A DNA stretch of 64,000 nucleotides from Chitinophagaceae bacterium (GTDB lineage: Bacteria; Bacteroidota; Bacteroidia; Chitinophagales; Chitinophagaceae): contig JAEUVK010000221.1 of NCBI GenBank assembly GCA_016787135.1, positions 1 through 64,000 of the forward strand. Direction: 5' to 3'. The notes beneath the pieces are model-generated. The model did not search any database and was not told the DNA's origin. It saw nothing but the letters and a program-made list of their open reading frames with translations. Below, piece by piece: positions 8,467 to 17,256 of this stretch. A program made the position numbers and the translations under genes. The stretch's first letter is position 1. Every line of letters starts with the position of its first letter.

Positions 8467-9164
8467 TGATCAGTGTAAAGGAGATAAAAGAATCATTGCT
8501 ACATCTGCTGTTTCCGCATATATGTGCAGGATGTGGCAGTGACCTGCTCAATGCAAATGCTTCTCTTTGTCTGAAATGCATGGACGCTATGCCTGAAACC
8601 GGTTTCGAATTACATCCTGGTAATCCAGTGGAAAAAAAATTCTGGGGAAGATTATCCCTGCGATCAGGAACAGCACAGTACTACTTCACCCGTGAGTCAC
8701 TGATGCAGCACCTGATGCACCAGTTTAAATACCGGGGAAATAAAGAGCTTGGTTTACAATTAGGAAGAATGATGGGCATTAGTCTGAAACGATCTGATCG
8801 TTTCAATATAGATGCGCTGATCCCGCTGCCGCTTTTTGCATCGAAAGAAAAAAGACGTGGTTTTAATCAGTCACTTATTTTATGTGAAGGTATTGCTGAG
8901 GTACTGGATGTCCCTGTCTGGAAAGATGCAGTCATGCGTTCGCAGCATACGGATACCCAAACCAAAAAAGGAAGGGTAGAACGTTGGCAGAATATGGAAG
9001 GAAAGTTTGTATTGGTGAAGCCCGATATTGTTGCTGGCAAACACCTGCTGCTGGTGGATGATGTAGTAACTACCGGTGCTACTCTTGAAGCTTGTGGCGC
9101 CGAATTGCTGAAAGCTGTCAATACAAAACTCAGTGTGGCTACTCTTTGTTTCGCAGCTCATTAG
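8466..9164 (+). CDS. ComF family phosphoribosyltransferase-like protein
   Basis: This 232-residue protein has a four-cysteine N-terminal zinc motif (CAGCGSDLL then CLKC, residues about 19-38). Its C-terminal phosphoribosyltransferase fold carries the PRPP-binding loop LLLVDDVVTTGAT near residue 200. ComF proteins assist DNA uptake and recombination of single-stranded DNA. The exact reaction is unknown. I chose ATG at 8466, which overlaps the radA stop by one base, over the TTG three bases earlier. The FKYRGNKELG segment is a ComF hallmark. Confidence 0.92.
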   Translation: MISVKEIKESLLHLLFPHICAGCGSDLLNANASLCLKCMDAMPETGFELHPGNPVEKKFWGRLSLRSGTAQYYFTRESLMQHLMHQFKYRGNKELGLQLGRMMGISLKRSDRFNIDALIPLPLFASKEKRRGFNQSLILCEGIAEVLDVPVWKDAVMRSQHTDTQTKKGRVERWQNMEGKFVLVKPDIVAGKHLLLVDDVVTTGATLEACGAELLKAVNTKLSVATLCFAAH

Positions 9165-9221
9165 TTTTTGCCCTCCTTTCCACATTTCCTCTTTCGCCTC
9201 TTTGTTATTACTTTTATCGCA

Positions 9222-10613
9222 ATGAAAGCCATTACCCTGATCACCCTGTCCGCTGCGGCGCTGTTGATCGCCTGCAGAAAAGATTCTTTTATCACTTCTG
9301 GCGATGCAAGGGTTATTATTACTGCCGATACTTTGAAATACGATACTGTTTTCCCCACCACAGGCTCTGTCACACAACTCTTCAAGATCATCAATGACAA
9401 TGATCAGAAGCTTCGCCTTTCTTCTGTAAAGCTCATGGCGGGGCCTTCTTCTGCTTTTAAAATAAATGTGGATGGTTTTACCAGTTCTGAGGTAAACAAT
9501 ATAGAGATTGAAGCTAACGACAGTATATATGTTTTTGTACAGGTAAACGTAAATCAGAATACTGCTAACCTGCCATTTGTTATCCGCGACAGCATACAGG
9601 TAAGCTATAACGGTAATAACAGGCTGGTGCAATTAGAAGCCTGGGGGCAAAATGCCCATTTTTTCCGTGATAAAGAGATCTCTGCGGATGAAACATGGGC
9701 GAACGATCTGCCTTATGTGATACTGGGATATCTGCGGGTAAACGCAAACAGTAAGCTGACCATTGATAAAGGTTGCCGTATCTATGTTCATGCCGATGCA
9801 CCTATTATTGTAGATGGTACCTTACAGGTGAATGGGCTTAAGGATACGGCTGATCGTGTTTATTTCACAGGTGACAGGTTAGATGAGCCATATAAAAACT
9901 ACCCGGCTTCATGGCCGGGTATTTATTTCAGTGCAGGCAGCAAGGATAATGTTCTCAATTATGCCGCTATAAAAAATTCTTATCAATCAATTGCCGTACA
10001 GGACCCATCGCCGAACGCTAATCCGAAAGTTACATTGAATGAATGTGTGATCGATAATTCGTATGATGCAGGGATCATCGCCTCGAATTCAAGTATTGCT
10101 GCGAGAAATTGCCTGATCAGTAACTGCGGGAAGAATATAGCCATCATCAAGGGGGGAAATTATAGTTTCACCCATTGTACGGTAGCCAGCTATTCCAATG
10201 GCTATATACAGCATCGTGACCCTGTTTTGCAAGTGAGAAATTTTGATGGCAGCAATGCCACTGCCGATCTGAACGCTGTTTTTCGTAACTGCATCTTCTG
10301 GGGCGAGAATGGGATCGTGGATGATGAAGTAGTGGTCAATAAAGCAGGAGCTACAATATTCTCGGTCAATTTTGATCATAACCTGTGGAAAGTACGGACA
10401 GCTCCCTCCAATATTACTTCTAACCAGATCATTAATGATCAGAAGCCTCTGTTTGATACGATCGATGTGTCCAGGCAGTTCTACAATTTTCGCCTGAAGG
10501 ATGATTCGCCGGCAAAAAATAAAGGCGTGGCTACACCTGTCATCATTGACCTTGACGGGAAAACCCGGCCGGTTGGCCTGCCTGACCTTGGATGTTTTGA
10601 GATACAGCCATAG
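9222..10613 (+). CDS. Beta-helix surface or periplasmic lipoprotein
   Basis: This 463-residue lipoprotein has a signal peptide with lipobox LLIAC (Cys about residue 16). Residues 40-140 resemble an Ig-like adhesion domain. Residues 150-350 show the regular Asn/Ile-rich pattern of a right-handed parallel beta-helix (VIDNSYDAGIIASNSSIAARNC). The end (SPAKNKGVATPVIIDLDGKTRP..GCFEI) is the closing segment seen in choice-of-anchor Q proteins. The function is unknown; it may bind polysaccharide. The frame opens at a TTG at 9168, but the lipoprotein signal starts cleanly at ATG 9222, so I use that. Confidence 0.8.
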   Translation: MKAITLITLSAAALLIACRKDSFITSGDARVIITADTLKYDTVFPTTGSVTQLFKIINDNDQKLRLSSVKLMAGPSSAFKINVDGFTSSEVNNIEIEANDSIYVFVQVNVNQNTANLPFVIRDSIQVSYNGNNRLVQLEAWGQNAHFFRDKEISADETWANDLPYVILGYLRVNANSKLTIDKGCRIYVHADAPIIVDGTLQVNGLKDTADRVYFTGDRLDEPYKNYPASWPGIYFSAGSKDNVLNYAAIKNSYQSIAVQDPSPNANPKVTLNECVIDNSYDAGIIASNSSIAARNCLISNCGKNIAIIKGGNYSFTHCTVASYSNGYIQHRDPVLQVRNFDGSNATADLNAVFRNCIFWGENGIVDDEVVVNKAGATIFSVNFDHNLWKVRTAPSNITSNQIINDQKPLFDTIDVSRQFYNFRLKDDSPAKNKGVATPVIIDLDGKTRPVGLPDLGCFEIQP

Positions 10614-10657
10614 GCAAGGGCTAAAAATTATTGACCGATATAAGAACCCGGCTGGCG

Positions 10658-10665
10658 TATCTTTG
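10658..10665 (+). promoter_or_regulatory. -7 promoter box TATCTTTG
   Basis: An exact TAnnTTTG match, with a TTG about 24 bases upstream as a possible -33 element. It would serve the glutathione peroxidase gene that starts 44 bases downstream. Confidence 0.45.
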
Positions 10666-10709
10666 TCATTCTTCTTTTTTATAACCAATCATCATTTAAA
10701 AAATACAGT

Positions 10710-11276
10710 ATGAAAATTTTATTATTGTCATTGATCCTTTCGGTGACTCTAACCGGCTCTTCGATCTATGATTTCAAAGTGGCGGGGCTGGATGGAAACG
10801 ATATTGATTTTTCAAAATTCAAAGGCAAAAAGATCATGGTTGTCAATACAGCCTCGAAATGCGGAAATACTCCGCAATACGCTGACCTGGAGAAACTGTA
10901 TGAGAAATACAAGGACAAGCTGGTGATCGTCGGTTTTCCTGCTAATAATTTCAACCAGCAGGAGCCCGGCACCAAAGATGAAATAGCTGAGTTCTGTAAG
11001 AAGAATTATGGCGTCACTTTTCCTATGGCGGATAAGGTTTCTGTAAGAGGGGAGGATATTCATCCACTTTTCAAATGGCTGGTGGACCAGTCAAAAGAGC
11101 TGGCCAAAAATATTCCTTCAGACAATTCAAAAGACCTGGTATGGAAACGTTTCCTGCAGGACCCCGTTATCTGGAATTTCACCAAATTCCTGCTGGATGA
11201 AAAAGGAAACCTTGTCGCAGTATTTCATAACAAAGTGGGACCGATGAGCGAAGAAGTATTAAAATACCTGAACTAA
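10710..11276 (+). CDS. Glutathione peroxidase family protein (exported)
   Basis: This 188-residue protein has a short signal-like N-terminus (MKILLLSLILSVTLTGSS) and a glutathione peroxidase fold. The catalytic tetrad is visible: Cys in NTASKCGNT (about residue 50), Gln in FPANNFNQQEPG, Trp and Asn in WNFTKFL. It uses cysteine, not selenocysteine, and probably takes electrons from thioredoxin, reducing peroxides in the periplasm. A strong terminator follows at 11320. A second paralogue lies at 44655-45332. Confidence 0.9.
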   Translation: MKILLLSLILSVTLTGSSIYDFKVAGLDGNDIDFSKFKGKKIMVVNTASKCGNTPQYADLEKLYEKYKDKLVIVGFPANNFNQQEPGTKDEIAEFCKKNYGVTFPMADKVSVRGEDIHPLFKWLVDQSKELAKNIPSDNSKDLVWKRFLQDPVIWNFTKFLLDEKGNLVAVFHNKVGPMSEEVLKYLN

Positions 11277-11319
11277 TAAGCCCGATCCGGGATGGAAATG
11301 GATTAACAAGATTATCGGC

Positions 11320-11350
11320 AAAGCGATTCAAAACTTTGAATCGCTTTTTT
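11320..11350 (+). terminator. Rho-independent terminator
   Basis: A stem built on AAGCGATTCAA and its complement with a small A-rich loop is followed by six T residues, 44 bases past the glutathione peroxidase stop. Confidence 0.8.
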
Positions 11351-11385
11351 CATGTTATTTTGCAGGCCTTACGGAAAAAGAGATC

Positions 11386-12597
11386 ATGCAATTCAAAGAC
11401 ATCATAGGACAGGCCGATGTTAAGCGCAATCTGATCGAGTTGGTACAGCATAACCGGCTCAGTCATGCTTTGCTCTTTCTGGGCAAAGAAGGAAGCGGCG
11501 TATTGCCTATGGCATTATCCTTTGCGCAGTATGTAGTATGTGAAAAAGTGAGTGGTCAGTGGTCAATGGTCAATAAAGGACCTTCACTATTTGCAGACGA
11601 CCCCCCACAGGTAATAAGTAATCCGCAACCGGCAACTGACAGTTGCGGATCCTGCCCTGCCTGTACGAAATCACAGCAATTCGTTCATCCTGATATTCAT
11701 TTCAGCTACCCGGTTGTAACAAAAAAGCCTGGGACACCGCCGGTCAGTACTGATTATATTACTGAATGGAGAGAGTTCATCAAAGGTTACCCATATGGGA
11801 ATATATATGACTGGTTGCAGTTTATCGGTGCAGAAAATAAACAAGGAAATATCACAGCGAATGAATGCAATGATATCATCCGCAAGCTGAGTCTGAAAAG
11901 CTTTGAAAGCGAATACAAGGTTTTAATTCTCTGGATGCCGGAATACTTAGGTAATGAGGGGAATAAACTTTTAAAGCTTATAGAAGAACCGCCGCCGGAT
12001 ACATTATTCATACTGGTAGCAGAAAACGAATCATTAATTCTGCCAACAATCTTAAGCCGTTGCCAGCTGATCAAGATACCAGCGCTGGAAATAAAAGAAG
12101 TAGAAGAAGCCCTGATCAGCCGGAATAAAACTGTGCCGGAAACGGCAAGACAGGTAGCCAGTGTAAGTGAAGGTAATTACCGTGAGGCACTGCAAATGGT
12201 ACAACATGCCGATGAAGACTGGCAAAGTTTATTACGGGAGTGGTTGAATGCCATGCTGAAGACCGGCCCGATTGCACAAACAAGGTGGGTGGAAGAAATC
12301 AGTAAACATGGCAGGGAAAAGCAGAAACAGTTCCTTCGCTACTTTAATCACCTGCTGGAATTGGCTGTCAGGCTCCGGGTGATTGGTGGTGAGTCGAATA
12401 TTCCTGAGAAAGAAAGGGATTTTGCGGAAAGACTGAACAAGATAGCCGGAATAGAGCAGCAGCAGGCTATAATAGAAGAATTGGACAAGGCTGCCTATTA
12501 TATAGAAAGGAATGCTAATGCGAAGATCCTGTTCCATGCCCTCACGATTAAGTTATACCATATCATTCGGGACAAAATTGTATTTTTGGCGGATTGA
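11386..12597 (+). CDS. holB: DNA polymerase III delta-prime subunit (HolB-like)
   Basis: This 403-residue clamp-loader subunit of the replicative polymerase belongs to the AAA+ family. It starts FKDIIGQADVKRNLIELV and carries the zinc motif CGSCPACTK at about residues 86-94, and EEPPPDTLFILVAEN with the SRC motif (ILSRCQLIKIP) near 205-230. The P-loop is degenerate (GKEGSGVLPM), as is usual for delta-prime. Residues about 52-86 are an insertion made largely of two 7-base repeat arrays (11548-11575, 11611-11638), read in frame. Relatives normally pass quickly from FAQYVVCE to the zinc motif. A one-mismatch -7 box is at 11355-11362. Confidence 0.9.
   Translation: MQFKDIIGQADVKRNLIELVQHNRLSHALLFLGKEGSGVLPMALSFAQYVVCEKVSGQWSMVNKGPSLFADDPPQVISNPQPATDSCGSCPACTKSQQFVHPDIHFSYPVVTKKPGTPPVSTDYITEWREFIKGYPYGNIYDWLQFIGAENKQGNITANECNDIIRKLSLKSFESEYKVLILWMPEYLGNEGNKLLKLIEEPPPDTLFILVAENESLILPTILSRCQLIKIPALEIKEVEEALISRNKTVPETARQVASVSEGNYREALQMVQHADEDWQSLLREWLNAMLKTGPIAQTRWVEEISKHGREKQKQFLRYFNHLLELAVRLRVIGGESNIPEKERDFAERLNKIAGIEQQQAIIEELDKAAYYIERNANAKILFHALTIKLYHIIRDKIVFLAD
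11548..11575 (+). repeat. Heptamer array, 4 units, inside holB
   Basis: Four 7-base units run in perfect phase, for example GTCAGTG followed by GTCAATG. The unit is a relative of GGTGAGT used in mutL and at 39524. It is read as part of the delta-prime protein (SGQWSMVN). Confidence 0.8.
11611..11638 (+). repeat. Heptamer array, 4 units, inside holB (second)
   Basis: Four 7-base units run in phase, for example GCAACCG followed by GCAACTG. They start 63 bases (nine periods) after the first array. The words CAACCG and CTGACA recur at 41466-41514. Confidence 0.7.
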
Positions 12598-12824
12598 GAG
12601 AAAGATGAGTCGTGAATGGGATGTGTGAGCCTGGGAAAACCAGGAATTATTTGTAAAAGCTTATTGTGTTATTCGTTACTACATATATTCCTTCCAGTGT
12701 TCAGTTTTACATGCTGACCAGCGAACAGAACGTTGAAGTGTGCGACGCAACGAAAGCTTAATAATAATTCTTCAGCCGGGAGCCATCGTTTTCTCTGTCT
12801 TAAACGTAGTTTGAATTTGTAACA

Positions 12825-14177
12825 ATGGGTTGCAGTAATTGTGGAACCACTACTGGCGGTAAACCAAACGGGTGTAAGAGCAACGGCGGATGCAGTACCG
12901 GCGGCTGTAATCGTATGAATACATACGATTGGCTGCGGAACCTCCCCATTCCCGGAGTGGATATGGCCTGCAACGTGATCGAGGTAAGTTTCAACAAAGG
13001 CTCCCGTAAAGATTTTTTCCGCAATACCACACTCCAGCATTTTGACAAAGGCGATATGGTCTCTGTAGAAGGGGTGAGTGGTTTTGATGTAGGCGAAGTG
13101 TCGCTGACCGGTGAGATCGTACGACTACAGATGAAAAAAAGAGGGGCAAAGGAAGATAACCCGGAGATGAAAAAGATACTGCGACCGGCTACTGACCGCG
13201 ATCTGGATATCATGCGGCAGAACAAAGCGAGGGAGCCGGAAGCAGTGATACGCAGCCGCGCCATTGCGAAGCAGTTGAAACTGGATATGAAAATAAGCCA
13301 GGTGGAGATGCAGGCAGACGGAAGAAAAGCTACCTTTTTTTATATAGCTGATGGTCGTGTGGACTTTCGTGAACTGATCAAAGTATATGCTTCCGAGTTC
13401 AAGGTAAAAGTAGAAATGCGCCAGATAGGCGCCCGGCAGGAGGCAGGTAAAGTGGGTGGTGTGGGCAGTTGCGGTCGTGAATTATGTTGCAGCAGCTGGC
13501 TGACTGATTTCAAATCAGTGAATACAGCGGCGGCCCGTTACCAGAATCTTTCTATTAATCAGTCGAAATTAAGCGGGCAGTGTGGCCGTTTGAAATGCTG
13601 TCTGAATTACGAACTCGATACGTATTTAGATGCCTTGCAGCATTTCCCGGATAATTGTGATGTGCTGCAGGTAGCCAAAGGCAATGCTTACCTGATCAAG
13701 AAGGATATTTTCAAGAACCTGATGTGGTACACCTTGCCTGATAGCACCAAACAGTACCCTGTGACCATTGAAGGTGTCCGTAAAATAAAATCGCAGAACC
13801 AGCAGGGCATCATACCGGAAGCATTAGAAACAGTGGAGGTAACATCCAGCAAACCCAAAGAAGTAGAGCCAGAGTTTGTGGATGTAGTAGGACAGATCAG
13901 CCTGCGCAGCCTGGAAAAGAGCGATAAAAAACGCCGCCAGCAACAGCAGCAACAGAGAGGACAGGGGCAACGGCCACAGCAACGGCAAGCTGGCGGACAA
14001 CAACAAGGCGGGCAACAACAACGGCCACAGCAGAGAAACCAACAGCAAGGCGGACAGCAACAAAAAGGACAGCAGCCTAACCCCCAAAGAGGACAAAGAC
14101 CTAACCGCCCGGGAAACCAGCCAAACCCTAATCAGCAAAACCAGCAACGGCCACCAAAACCGGAAGGGAATAAATGA
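12825..14177 (+). CDS. ricT: PSP1-domain protein RicT with Q/G-rich tail
   Basis: This 450-residue protein carries a PSP1 domain (about residues 80-290) with the cysteine signature CGRELCCSSWL and GQCGRLKCCLNYE that ligates iron-sulfur in the Ric (YmcA-YlbF-YaaT) complex, which affects RNA processing and differentiation in Bacillus. The N-terminus is a Cys/Gly-rich extension (about 30 residues, five cysteines) typical of Bacteroidetes. The last 85 residues are almost entirely Gln, Gly, Pro, Asn and Arg, resembling an RNA-binding disordered tail. It follows the clamp-loader gene after 227 bases. Family membership is clear; the partners in this organism are unknown. Confidence 0.88.
   Translation: MGCSNCGTTTGGKPNGCKSNGGCSTGGCNRMNTYDWLRNLPIPGVDMACNVIEVSFNKGSRKDFFRNTTLQHFDKGDMVSVEGVSGFDVGEVSLTGEIVRLQMKKRGAKEDNPEMKKILRPATDRDLDIMRQNKAREPEAVIRSRAIAKQLKLDMKISQVEMQADGRKATFFYIADGRVDFRELIKVYASEFKVKVEMRQIGARQEAGKVGGVGSCGRELCCSSWLTDFKSVNTAAARYQNLSINQSKLSGQCGRLKCCLNYELDTYLDALQHFPDNCDVLQVAKGNAYLIKKDIFKNLMWYTLPDSTKQYPVTIEGVRKIKSQNQQGIIPEALETVEVTSSKPKEVEPEFVDVVGQISLRSLEKSDKKRRQQQQQQRGQGQRPQQRQAGGQQQGGQQQRPQQRNQQQGGQQQKGQQPNPQRGQRPNRPGNQPNPNQQNQQRPPKPEGNK
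13930..14160 (+). repeat. Low-complexity CAR-rich repeat coding a Q/G/P/R tail
   Basis: Imperfect CAA/CAG and GGC/GGA codon repeats encode the disordered tail of RicT, with recurring GGQQQ and RPQQR blocks. The tract looks prone to slippage. Confidence 0.75.
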
Positions 14178-14238
14178 TTATTCAGATAACCTGCGTAGAA
14201 GCTGGCGAATAAACGGGTAATCCTTTACATTGTTTCTT

Positions 14239-17139
14239 CTAATCTTTTAATGCGTTATAGATCGCATCCTGTATCTTTCCCCTGATCATCATTTGAGAAA
14301 GTTTGGGATTATCTCTTGTCGGGTAAACACGATTCGATAAGAAGATATAAACAAGGTCATATTTCGGGTCCACCCATACACAGGTGCCGGTGAAGCCGGT
14401 ATGGCCAAATGCCAGCGATGATACTTTCTCCGATGGATAAGGTTCTTTTCTGGTAGCATTATCTTTCTCCGGCTTATCAAAGCCTAATCCTCTTCTGCTT
14501 ACTTTGCTGTGATAGGCGGTGAAGTATTTGATCGTTTCTGCTTTCAAATACCTTTCACCATTAAATGTGCCGCCATTCAGCAGCATCTGGTACAACATAG
14601 CGAGATCATACGCATTGGAGAACAAACCTGCATGGCCTGCCACTCCGCCAAACAATGAGGCGCCTTCATCGTGTACATCGCCCTGCGTGGTCTGCCGGCG
14701 GAAATGTTTCTCTGTTTCGGTCGGCACCATTTGTCCCACAGCAAAACGTTCCCTTGGTTTAAAACCCGTGCTGCCCATCGCTATTTTTTTGTAGAAAGTT
14801 TTCTGTACATACTCATCCAGTGTCATCCCGGATAACTGTTCTACGATCTTACCCAGAAAAATAAAATCATTGTCGCTGTACACATATTTATTCCTTGGGC
14901 CCAGCGGGCTTTTCAGTATACGGCTGTAGATCGTATCCTGCCAGTCATTGCGCAGGTATATATTCTCTGCTACCCGTACAGTAAAGCCCGGCTTTGGTTT
15001 ATCGCTGTAAATAGCGGGATTGGGGATACCGGTCGCAGAGTCGATCGTTTCTTTATAAAAGGGAATAAAAGGAACCAATCCCGCCTGGTGTAACAGGATG
15101 TCATCAATATTCAGGCTGGCTTTATCTGTGCCTCTTACCCATGGGAGATAATCGCCCAGCTTTTTATTCAGATCCAATTTACCTTGTTCATACAGCTTCA
15201 TGACGGAAACCGTGGTAGCAGAAATTTTTGTCACGGAGGCGAGATCAAAAATACTTTCCAGGTTCATTGCTGGTGATGACTCATATTTATAATTGCCAAA
15301 TGCCTTGTGATAAATGATATTGCCACCCTGCACAGCGAGTACCACGCAACCGGGGAATGCTTTTTTGGCAATGGCATCATTGGCTATGGAATCAATAACA
15401 ACCAGCCTGCTTGTCTTCAATACTGTTTTTACCGGCAGATTATCTTCTTTAATGATCCCCGTTCCGTATGTAAAATTGCAAACGGTTACAGGTAATGTTC
15501 CCTTTGCTTTGAACTTTCCTTCCAGCAGGTCAGCAGCTACATGGCGGGTGATATCATCATCCTGGTAACAGGCTACTAAATTCTTAGCGTCACAAAAACC
15601 GGAAGCGGCTAATACATTACCAAAAACAAACGTAATGGTATTAAAAGCCTGTAGTTGTTTTACCAGGTCAATGGAAGATTGACTGATGCCGTAATTATTT
15701 GCCGGTCGCAGATTAAAATCATGAATACCAGCAATGATCACATCATAATTCCCATTCTTCAGTTTCTCAAGAATAGCTTCCGTTTCATTCATACTGTCTC
15801 TGTAGGAGTAGAAAAGCGTGTCAGCATTTAGATCCTCCACCATTCTTTTGCCAAACTCGTTCAGCTTTTTAGATGTACCAACGCCCACATAGGCAACTTT
15901 TTTATCGGCAAGCGGCAACAGCCCGTTTTGTTCATTGCGTAAAACCGTGATCGTTTGTCTGGCCGCTTCATACCTGATCTCATTGGTTTTGGCATTCAGG
16001 TCATTCAACAGGTTATTCAGCTCAATAGGTTTTACTTCGTTCAGACCAAGCTGGTATTTCGAGTTGAGTACCTTTCTTACCTTTTCATCAATATCCTGCC
16101 AGCTTAGTTTTTTTTCTTTGATCGCTTTTTTCACCGCTTCAATAGTCTCGGGCACACTGGCAGGCAGGCATAACATATCATTGCCGGCTACCAATGCTTC
16201 TACTGCAATGGTGCCATCCGGAAAATATTTGGCAACGCCTTTCATTTCCAAAGCATCGGTGAATGTCAGCCCATTGTAACCCATCTTGTTTTTTAAAAGA
16301 TCAGTGACATTGTTCTTTGAAATAGAGGTAGCCTTATTAGCTGTATTGTCAATAGCAGGTATATACAGGTGGGCGATCATTACGCTGCCAATACCTGCTT
16401 TGAAAGCTGCCCTGAACGGCAGCAGTTCCAGCGAATCCATCTGCTCAACAGATTTATTGATGACAGGGAGATCAAAATGCGAGTCCACATCCACATCACC
16501 ATGACCAGGAAAATGCTTGGCACAGGCCATAATGCCGGCATCCTGCATACCCTTTGTGTAAGCGACACCAAATTGCGCAACTTTATTTTTGTCTTCTCCA
16601 AATGAGCGGTAACCAATGACCGGGTTGTTAGGATTATTATTGATATCAATGACCGGGGCATAGTTGACATGCACGCCAATGCGCTTGCACTGTTCGCCTA
16701 CGGCCAGGCCCATTTTATAGATCAGCTCATCATTATTCAGCGATCCTAATGTAAGCTGGTAAGGGAATTTAGTAACACTATCCAGCCGCATACCCAGGCC
16801 CCATTCACCATCGATCGTTACCATCAGCGGGGTTTTGGCAATATTTTGATAATAGTTGGTAAGATTAGCCTGTCTGACCGGTCCTCCCTGGAAAAAACAC
16901 AATGCACCTACATTGTATTTTTTTATGTCATCTGCTACTTTGGCTACATGGTCAGGCCCAAGATTGGAATGTGCCCGTATCACCATCAACTGGGATATTT
17001 TCTCATCCTCGCTAAGCGAATTGAAAACGCTGTCCACCCATTGCTGTTGGTTCAGATTGCTTTTATATTGTGCAAAGGAAAAGGAATAAGCGGGAATAAA
17101 AGATAAAACGACAATAAGTCTTTTGAAACTGTAGTTCAT
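14239..17139 (-). CDS. GH3 beta-N-acetylhexosaminidase fused to class C beta-lactamase-like serine hydrolase
   Basis: This 966-residue exported protein has a signal peptide (residues 1-23). Residues about 30-380 are a NagZ-type GH3 domain with KHFPGHGDVDVDSH (His/Asp general acid pair, near 206-218) and nucleophile Asp in TFTDALEMKG (near 292). A GH3 C-domain-like linker follows. Residues about 590-966 are a penicillin-binding/beta-lactamase-family hydrolase with SVTK (near 635), YSD in place of YxN (near 756), and HTG (near 911). The fusion suggests coupled removal of GlcNAc and cleavage of peptide or ester groups from peptidoglycan fragments in the periplasm. Such fusions occur in other Bacteroidetes. 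The gene is divergent from mutL. Confidence 0.9.
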   Translation of the reverse strand: MNYSFKRLIVVLSFIPAYSFSFAQYKSNLNQQQWVDSVFNSLSEDEKISQLMVIRAHSNLGPDHVAKVADDIKKYNVGALCFFQGGPVRQANLTNYYQNIAKTPLMVTIDGEWGLGMRLDSVTKFPYQLTLGSLNNDELIYKMGLAVGEQCKRIGVHVNYAPVIDINNNPNNPVIGYRSFGEDKNKVAQFGVAYTKGMQDAGIMACAKHFPGHGDVDVDSHFDLPVINKSVEQMDSLELLPFRAAFKAGIGSVMIAHLYIPAIDNTANKATSISKNNVTDLLKNKMGYNGLTFTDALEMKGVAKYFPDGTIAVEALVAGNDMLCLPASVPETIEAVKKAIKEKKLSWQDIDEKVRKVLNSKYQLGLNEVKPIELNNLLNDLNAKTNEIRYEAARQTITVLRNEQNGLLPLADKKVAYVGVGTSKKLNEFGKRMVEDLNADTLFYSYRDSMNETEAILEKLKNGNYDVIIAGIHDFNLRPANNYGISQSSIDLVKQLQAFNTITFVFGNVLAASGFCDAKNLVACYQDDDITRHVAADLLEGKFKAKGTLPVTVCNFTYGTGIIKEDNLPVKTVLKTSRLVVIDSIANDAIAKKAFPGCVVLAVQGGNIIYHKAFGNYKYESSPAMNLESIFDLASVTKISATTVSVMKLYEQGKLDLNKKLGDYLPWVRGTDKASLNIDDILLHQAGLVPFIPFYKETIDSATGIPNPAIYSDKPKPGFTVRVAENIYLRNDWQDTIYSRILKSPLGPRNKYVYSDNDFIFLGKIVEQLSGMTLDEYVQKTFYKKIAMGSTGFKPRERFAVGQMVPTETEKHFRRQTTQGDVHDEGASLFGGVAGHAGLFSNAYDLAMLYQMLLNGGTFNGERYLKAETIKYFTAYHSKVSRRGLGFDKPEKDNATRKEPYPSEKVSSLAFGHTGFTGTCVWVDPKYDLVYIFLSNRVYPTRDNPKLSQMMIRGKIQDAIYNALKD

Positions 17140-17229
17140 ACCGGCTACTAATACTTTGGTGGAAAGGAAGTTAAAATTAGCCCTTTTGAGCCTAATGCGC
17201 TGCGAAGAGAGCCTTAAAGTTCAAATCCC

Positions 17230-17237
17230 TAATTTTG
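17230..17237 (+). promoter_or_regulatory. -7 promoter box TAATTTTG
   Basis: An exact TAnnTTTG match ends 19 bases before the GTG start of mutL. Confidence 0.45.
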
Positions 17238-17256
17238 GCGCCGAAGGAGAAGTATT

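Noticed and set aside
9172-9204. CTTTCC/TTTCG-type repeats before the beta-helix lipoprotein
   Set aside because: Spacing is 8, 7, 7 rather than a constant seven; too degenerate to include.
12604-12631. Possible degenerate heptamer array (GATGAGT, CGTGAAT and two more) after holB
   Set aside because: Units resemble GGTGAGT only loosely and the fit to period seven is too weak to call.
12680-12780. CGTTG/CAACG inverted words before ricT as a structured RNA
   Set aside because: Five-base arms around 12 bases are too weak, and no terminator or conserved motif was seen.
17210-17235. T-arm-like GTTCAAATC sequence suggesting a tRNA
   Set aside because: The flanking bases do not form the five-pair T stem and no anticodon or acceptor stem is present.
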